Shown here piece by piece: positions 59,395 through 64,000 of a DNA stretch of 64,000 bases. The stretch is taken from positions 27,166,836 through 27,230,835 of the forward strand of contig CM048849.1 in the NCBI GenBank assembly GCA_026545225.1, read 5' to 3'. The first letter of the stretch is position 1. Every line of letters begins with the position of its first letter. A program made the translations under genes and the position numbers. Below the pieces are notes generated by a model. That model saw only the letters and a program-made list of their open reading frames with translations, did no database searches and had not been told where the DNA came from. Origin of the DNA: Cornus controversa (taxonomy: Eukaryota > Streptophyta > Magnoliopsida > Cornales > Cornaceae).

Positions 59395-59745
59395 CATGAA
59401 GGAGAGTTAATCAAGAAAATTGTTGAGAAAATTTTGAGTGAATTTAATCACTCATAGTTACATGTAGCCACCCACCTAGTTGGAATAGATACTTGTACAT
59501 AATACACGAATTCTCTGTTGAGTGTTGGAACTAATGATGTTCGAATGATGGCAATATCTTGGATGAATGGAATAGGTAAGACAGCCATTGCAAAAATTGT
59601 TTTTAATCATTTCTTCCAAAGTGTTCTGGCAAATGTTATAGAAAATTTTAAGCAGCATGAAAGAGAAATTCTTTTGCAAGAACAGCTTCTTTCGGATATG
59701 CTATGTAATACTCGCTCCAACACATGGTGATGTGGTCGGAACTAA
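59395..59745 (+). pseudogene. Second TNL fragment: TIR-NBS linker and NB-ARC start
   Basis: Reads ELIKKIVEKILSEFNHS, stop, LHVATHLVGID, a second stop, then SLLSVGTNDVRMMAISWMNG, IGKTAIAKIVFNHFFQS and LLQEQLLSDML. The P-loop is WMNGIGKTA in place of the usual GMGGIGKTT: the GKT is kept but the preceding Gly positions are altered. It is cut on the right by the LTR element at 59753. Because it lies downstream of, and in the same orientation as, the NB-LRR part at 44.7-53.5 kb, it belongs to a different gene copy and points to a decayed TNL cluster. Confidence 0.85.
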
Positions 59746-59752
59746 ATTATAT

Positions 59753-61138
59753 TGTAAGCTTAATTTTTCCCTTTTTATCAAAATATAATTTAACCGCACG
59801 CAAGAGCACTAATCTTTGTAGATAAGGTTCTATATAGAGGGTATCGATCCCACGAGGACTAGTCGCAATTGTCTTAAAGGAAGATTAATTCTACTTTAAT
59901 TCGAAAAATAGATTTTTGAATTTATGTTTAGAAACTATTGCATGAATGAAATGACAAGAAAAGTAAAGAGTTTAAAGTTGGGAGAGAGAACTAGGGTTGG
60001 TTTCCACCACTAGCCATTCACATATTCATAAGTGTAGCAAGCATGGGATTCATTAATTAAATGCCTAACAATGTCATTAGGCTTGTGACCTCAATGACAT
60101 ATCAAAAGATCAATGTGTGTGCTAACCTATCATAATCCATCTTCAACAAGCATAGCTCTTCAACCTAACTAACTACCTAATTACTCTACTCTCTAAGTGA
60201 ACACTACATGCATCCAAACTACCTTGTCTTGGCATGGTCTATACAAACTAACATCACACATTCATTTAAACACCATTATCTAGCCATCATTTGCACTTCT
60301 TGTGGAATATGCAAATGTTGTGCATTCAAGTGACAAAATCTACTCTAAGACAAAAATAAATTCCAAATCAAATGAATATATATAAGAGATGTATTTGTGT
60401 ACATAATCACTAGGCTAAATAATCAACATTTAATTACAAATCCCAAGAGCTACAAAGATGAACAAGTTTACATGGCTAGGGGTTGAAACCAACACCCTAG
60501 TAGAAGAGTTAGTTGCTCATGGTTGCCTTGCACCCTTCCATTGATGAAGAGAATGAAGCTTCTTGGTCTGGTTCAGCTTTTCCTCCTCCTCTCCCGAAGG
60601 TCTCTCTCTAGTCTTCTTGTCTGTTGAGAGATATGAGAAATGTGTGACTTTTTGGTGCTTTTTGGCTCCTTTTTCTCCTTTGGGGCCCACTATATATATA
60701 TATATATATCATTATATATATCTCTTGTATCAAGAAGGCCCCCAAAAGTCTTGTTCAAGTCAGACAATCCCCCTAAGTCGTGCAAAAAGGGGGATTTTGT
60801 TGCAAGTGGGAGAGCAGGTGAGCAAGTGGCCAAGTGGGCTCTGCAGCATCTCGATTGATCGAGATTGAATCTCGATTGATCGAGATTTCGATCAATCGAA
60901 ATGAGATCTCGATCAATCGAGATTTTGATTAATATAGATCAACATCTCAATTGATCGAGATGCCTTGGGATACTTTTTCTGATTTCTTCTCTTGACTGCA
61001 GAAAGCTTCCAACTTTGCTCCAATACCTGCAAAACATCAAAAACACAAAAATACCGTAAACATATCTCGGTAAACGCGAAAACGGAACTAACGTATGTAA
61101 GAAAGAGGGTTCAAATGCATAGAATTGAACACTTATCA
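59753..61138 (-). mobile_element. 3' LTR of a minus-strand LTR element (Athila/Tat-like), copy 2
   Basis: TG...CA termini are intact (TGATAAGTGTTC start, AAGCTTACA end, minus strand). It aligns along its whole length with 31625-33028 apart from small indels. Confidence 0.85.
60849..60962. repeat. Cluster of CTCGATYRATCGAG palindromes in LTR copy 2
   Basis: Same arrangement as 32728-32845 with point differences; most dyads keep perfect symmetry. Confidence 0.9.
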
Positions 61139-62940
61139 CACCCCCAAACTTACATATTGCTAGTCCCTTAGCAATACAATATTACAAAAATGAAATCAAC
61201 TATCTTATACAAAAGTTTAATCAGGCTCAGTCATCAACTAGATAAAGGGCGATCATCCGTTCATTTCACATTTGGCAAATGCAACAAGTATTACAGAACT
61301 ATGTGGTCATTAGCAAAATTGGACTTTCATAAGCTATAAATGAACGACAGTCCCCACATAATGGCCAGCCCGAACAAATATAACAATTCCAACCCCAAAA
61401 TCCTCTTTGAAAAGTGAACATGCATTCCAACGTGTGGCTTTTGTCATATTTGGAGAAGAAAACGAACAAATCTGTTTTTAAAAGAAAAACTCATTGAAAA
61501 TGCTCGACACGGCTGTTCATTATCACAAAACATTCATGATTGCTCATGTGCGGATGACCGTGCAATGCTTAGCTCTTTTTGCTTTCTTGCAAGCCCATGT
61601 AGCGGCATTGGGCCAATGACTCCCAAACCAATTGATTTTAGGGCATTAGGTGAAGAAGCACCCCTCGGACTTAATGACCGAGCTTACAAGGCGATGAGCG
61701 TAAGCAAGCCACCCGCTTATTATTGCTCAACCTTACACACTTTTACAAAAATATTCCCTACTTTGAGGTATAGAAATTCGGTTTATTGAGTGAGAAGGCT
61801 TATTGCAAATTTTTCTCTTTTTATTTCTCTTTTTTTTTTACAACAACCGGAAGAACTTATTCTTTAAGTTATTCAGATAAAAACATAAATTTACAAAATT
61901 CTCCATCAGACTTATACCCCACAATTTAAAATGCATGTGTGTGAATTTGTGCGGTTAAGGACAAATTTAGGGCAAGAACTGTACGTGCTCGAATTTGGAC
62001 AAAAATGTAGACCGTACTAGTCTACTATATAGCTTGCAAAAGTGCGGATATTTACAATGTTAAAGTTCTTAACTACCTACTGCATTTACCTCGGACATTT
62101 ATTCGAATGGTCTTCCTTTAAAAAGCCAGACATCATAGCAAGCATGCAAAAATATCAAGAAAAAAAACTGCTCTACAATGACACTCAATATAATGACTGA
62201 ACATTGCATGCGTATGCAAGTGGTATAGCATACCGCACCCCCAAACTTATATGCAACATTGTCCTCAATGTTTGGACAAGAAGAATAAGGAAAGAAGTTA
62301 CTGGGATGGCAGAGTGCGAGAAAAATGGTATTCCACAGCAGCGGTCATCCTGAAAATAAGAATAACCTGCACAGAACACCAACTGGATACCACGAGCATT
62401 AAAAGGAACAAAAAGTAGATAAACAGAGCATAATGAAATAATCATGCACAAACAGACAATGCCAATATCACTGTATATCTAAGGGTCTGAACTGGTATTT
62501 CCCAATTGTTTAAGAGGTCTATGCGATAAAATATTGACTATCCAGGCACGCTAACGTATAGCATGCAAAGGGACTGCCTTTCTTTATTACCGCCGTACTG
62601 TGTTGAAGTAATCTCAACAGTATTGGGAAGTGAAACTAGGCGGTAATAAACGGAAATCATCGACTGAATCGCATATAACAATTAGACAAGTGGTACTACA
62701 TACATAGTCAAAGTATAGAGAACAGATATATTGACAGAAAGCAAAAATAAAGACAGTAAAGATAACACATGGTATAAAAGAAAATATAAATGTATTCCAT
62801 ATAGATGAAAATGAGTTTGAGTACAAAGTGTACATGTAGGTGGAATACTCAAAAAGAAACTAAACATAGCCAACATGGCCTATCAAAAATAAAGAAAGAA
62901 AAATACAGAAATTAAAGCATAAAAGATGAATAAAATGCAG
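61139..62940 (-). mobile_element. 3' untranslated internal region of the copy 2 element
   Basis: It starts at the polypurine tract next to the LTR (61139-61152). 61139-62535 matches copy 1; 62536-62940 is the segment lost from copy 1. No conserved coding sequence is seen. Confidence 0.75.
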
Positions 62941-64000
62941 CTACTCGAGGGCGGGTGGTGGTGGTGGGGGCTCGGTGGGAGTAGAAGTGGAGGTGGAGGC
63001 TCGACCTGCGAACAGGAACTGCAGGTCCTGCCGGAAGGCTCGGAACTCGTCTAGAATAGCTCTCTGGCCTTGTGCCAGAGAAGAAATGTCCGTCTGAATG
63101 CCTGCCAGCTGACTCTGCGTCACCTGGACATGCTCGTCAAAACCCTGCTGGAGCCGCTCTACGTCAGCCGCCAGGCAGGAGTAGCCTGTCGCTAGTATGT
63201 CATGCCGCTCTGCAGCCACATCCATCTCCTCCTCCTCCATCTCCTCGTCCTCTGAGTCAGCCCCTGCAGGCTCTCCCTCATCCGTCTCCACCGGGGCATC
63301 CATATCTACATCGTCTGGAGGATCACCCTGGTGATCCTGTCGCTCTAAGTGTCACCTCACCCTCTCCCACTGAGTAAATGTGAAGCGGGTGGGCGGTGCC
63401 AACTGAATGTCAGTACGACTGACCGGTATACTGGCACTGCTGAGAAAAGCGACGATCAGGAAAGGAAAGGGAAGGCGCCAGCTCGCTGATCTCCGCATCC
63501 TCTTGTTCACGAGGCCGTCCCAGACCTTGAACATCTGCCCCCAGATCAGCGATGGGACAGAAAACCAAGTGCCCGTGTGGAAAGAATAAAGGCAACGGAG
63601 GAGGTTGCCCCTACGCTCTGCCACGTGCTGCAGCGGACACACGTTCTTGATGAGAACGGTGTCAGGAACCACAGTCTGCTTGGGCACATCGATTTGGACG
63701 TGCAGTTGTGATTGGGCGTGGTAAATGCCCCGCTACACATGCCCATCACAATGGAGAACAGCGTCGTGTCTGCTGGAAGTGCGGCCCTGAAAAGTGGCTG
63801 ACCATTCGGGCCAACTATGTCTGGTGGCTGCTGGTGAGGGATGCCGAGCATATGCGCAATCCGGCTCGGCGTAATCGTGATCGTGACAGTGCCCATGACT
63901 GTCTCTAGTGTATCCGGCGCTGTGCAGGAGTAGGTCATGCGCTCATAGAAGACCTGCACTAAGCGCTCGTGTGCCACGTCAGTAGGAGGCACACATAGTC
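62941..64000 (-). pseudogene. Plant transposon-protein type domain ORF of the copy 2 element (5' end outside window)
   Basis: Read leftwards: one frame from the window edge (about 63992 to 63700; LVQVFYERM, VTITITPSRIAHMLGIP), a frameshift near 63700, then a second frame with VLIKNVCPLQHVAERRGNLL, LYSFHTGTWFSVPSLIWGQM, RRSASWRLPFPFLI, a TGA near 63353, and an acidic tail with a probable coiled coil (AADVERLQQGFDEH, QTDISSLAQGQRAILDEF) ending in a Pro run and the stop at 62941. This matches the plant-specific 'putative plant transposon protein' domain that accompanies LTR elements. Its molecular role is not established. The block is much more GC-rich than its surroundings. Confidence 0.65.

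Overview
The window is plant nuclear DNA, almost certainly from a eudicot. The evidence is spliced genes with GT-AG introns, a TIR-NBS-LRR (TNL) resistance-gene relic with a C-JID domain, a cystatin-like gene of plant type, plant LTR retrotransposons with an initiator-Met tRNA primer-binding site, and plant-type CACTA, MULE, hAT, Helitron and SINE copies. The species cannot be named from the sequence alone. Gene density is very low and most of the 64 kb is nested, decayed transposon DNA.

Layout. 0-5.3 kb holds a Myb/SANT-like domain gene relic with one in-frame stop, a 1.68 kb MULE-type element with a perfect 9 bp target-site duplication (TSD), and the only protein-coding gene that looks intact, a three-exon cystatin-like gene (4478-5218). 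5.2-13 kb is AT-rich intergenic DNA with a 180 bp Helitron, a 573 bp hAT-type MITE and degenerate TIR elements. 13.2-25 kb is a decayed minus-strand Copia element split by a 5.18 kb solo LTR and a second 1.3 kb insert, and flanked by two direct copies of a 1.4-1.65 kb segment that mark an old duplication of about 10.2 kb. 25-31.6 kb is a Ty3/gypsy element (LTR, PBS, gag, pol) cut off inside integrase by the 3' end of a minus-strand LTR element. 34.4-44.6 kb is a second gypsy element (protease to 3' LTR) whose RT is split by a 4.0 kb solo LTR with a perfect TSD.

44.7-53.5 kb is a 5'-truncated TNL pseudogene (end of NB-ARC, LRR, C-JID). Its last recognised intron carries a 6.4 kb CACTA transposon with a TAT TSD. 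The CACTA in turn carries seven consecutive exons, with introns, of a nardilysin-like M16 zinc metallopeptidase gene, and one captured intron holds a tRNA-derived SINE. 53.6-55.1 kb is another solo LTR. 55-59 kb holds weak LTR-like sequence and minisatellites. 59.4-59.75 kb is an NB-ARC P-loop fragment of a second TNL. 59.75 kb to the end is a second copy of the minus-strand LTR element, this one retaining an ORF with a plant transposon-protein type domain.

Functionally, only the cystatin-like gene is a plausible working host gene. The most notable object is the Pack-CACTA with the captured peptidase gene. The window also gives a clear relative chronology of insertions: host gene, element, captured gene, nested SINE, plus three solo LTRs with recognisable TSDs and a MULE with a local paralogous empty site.
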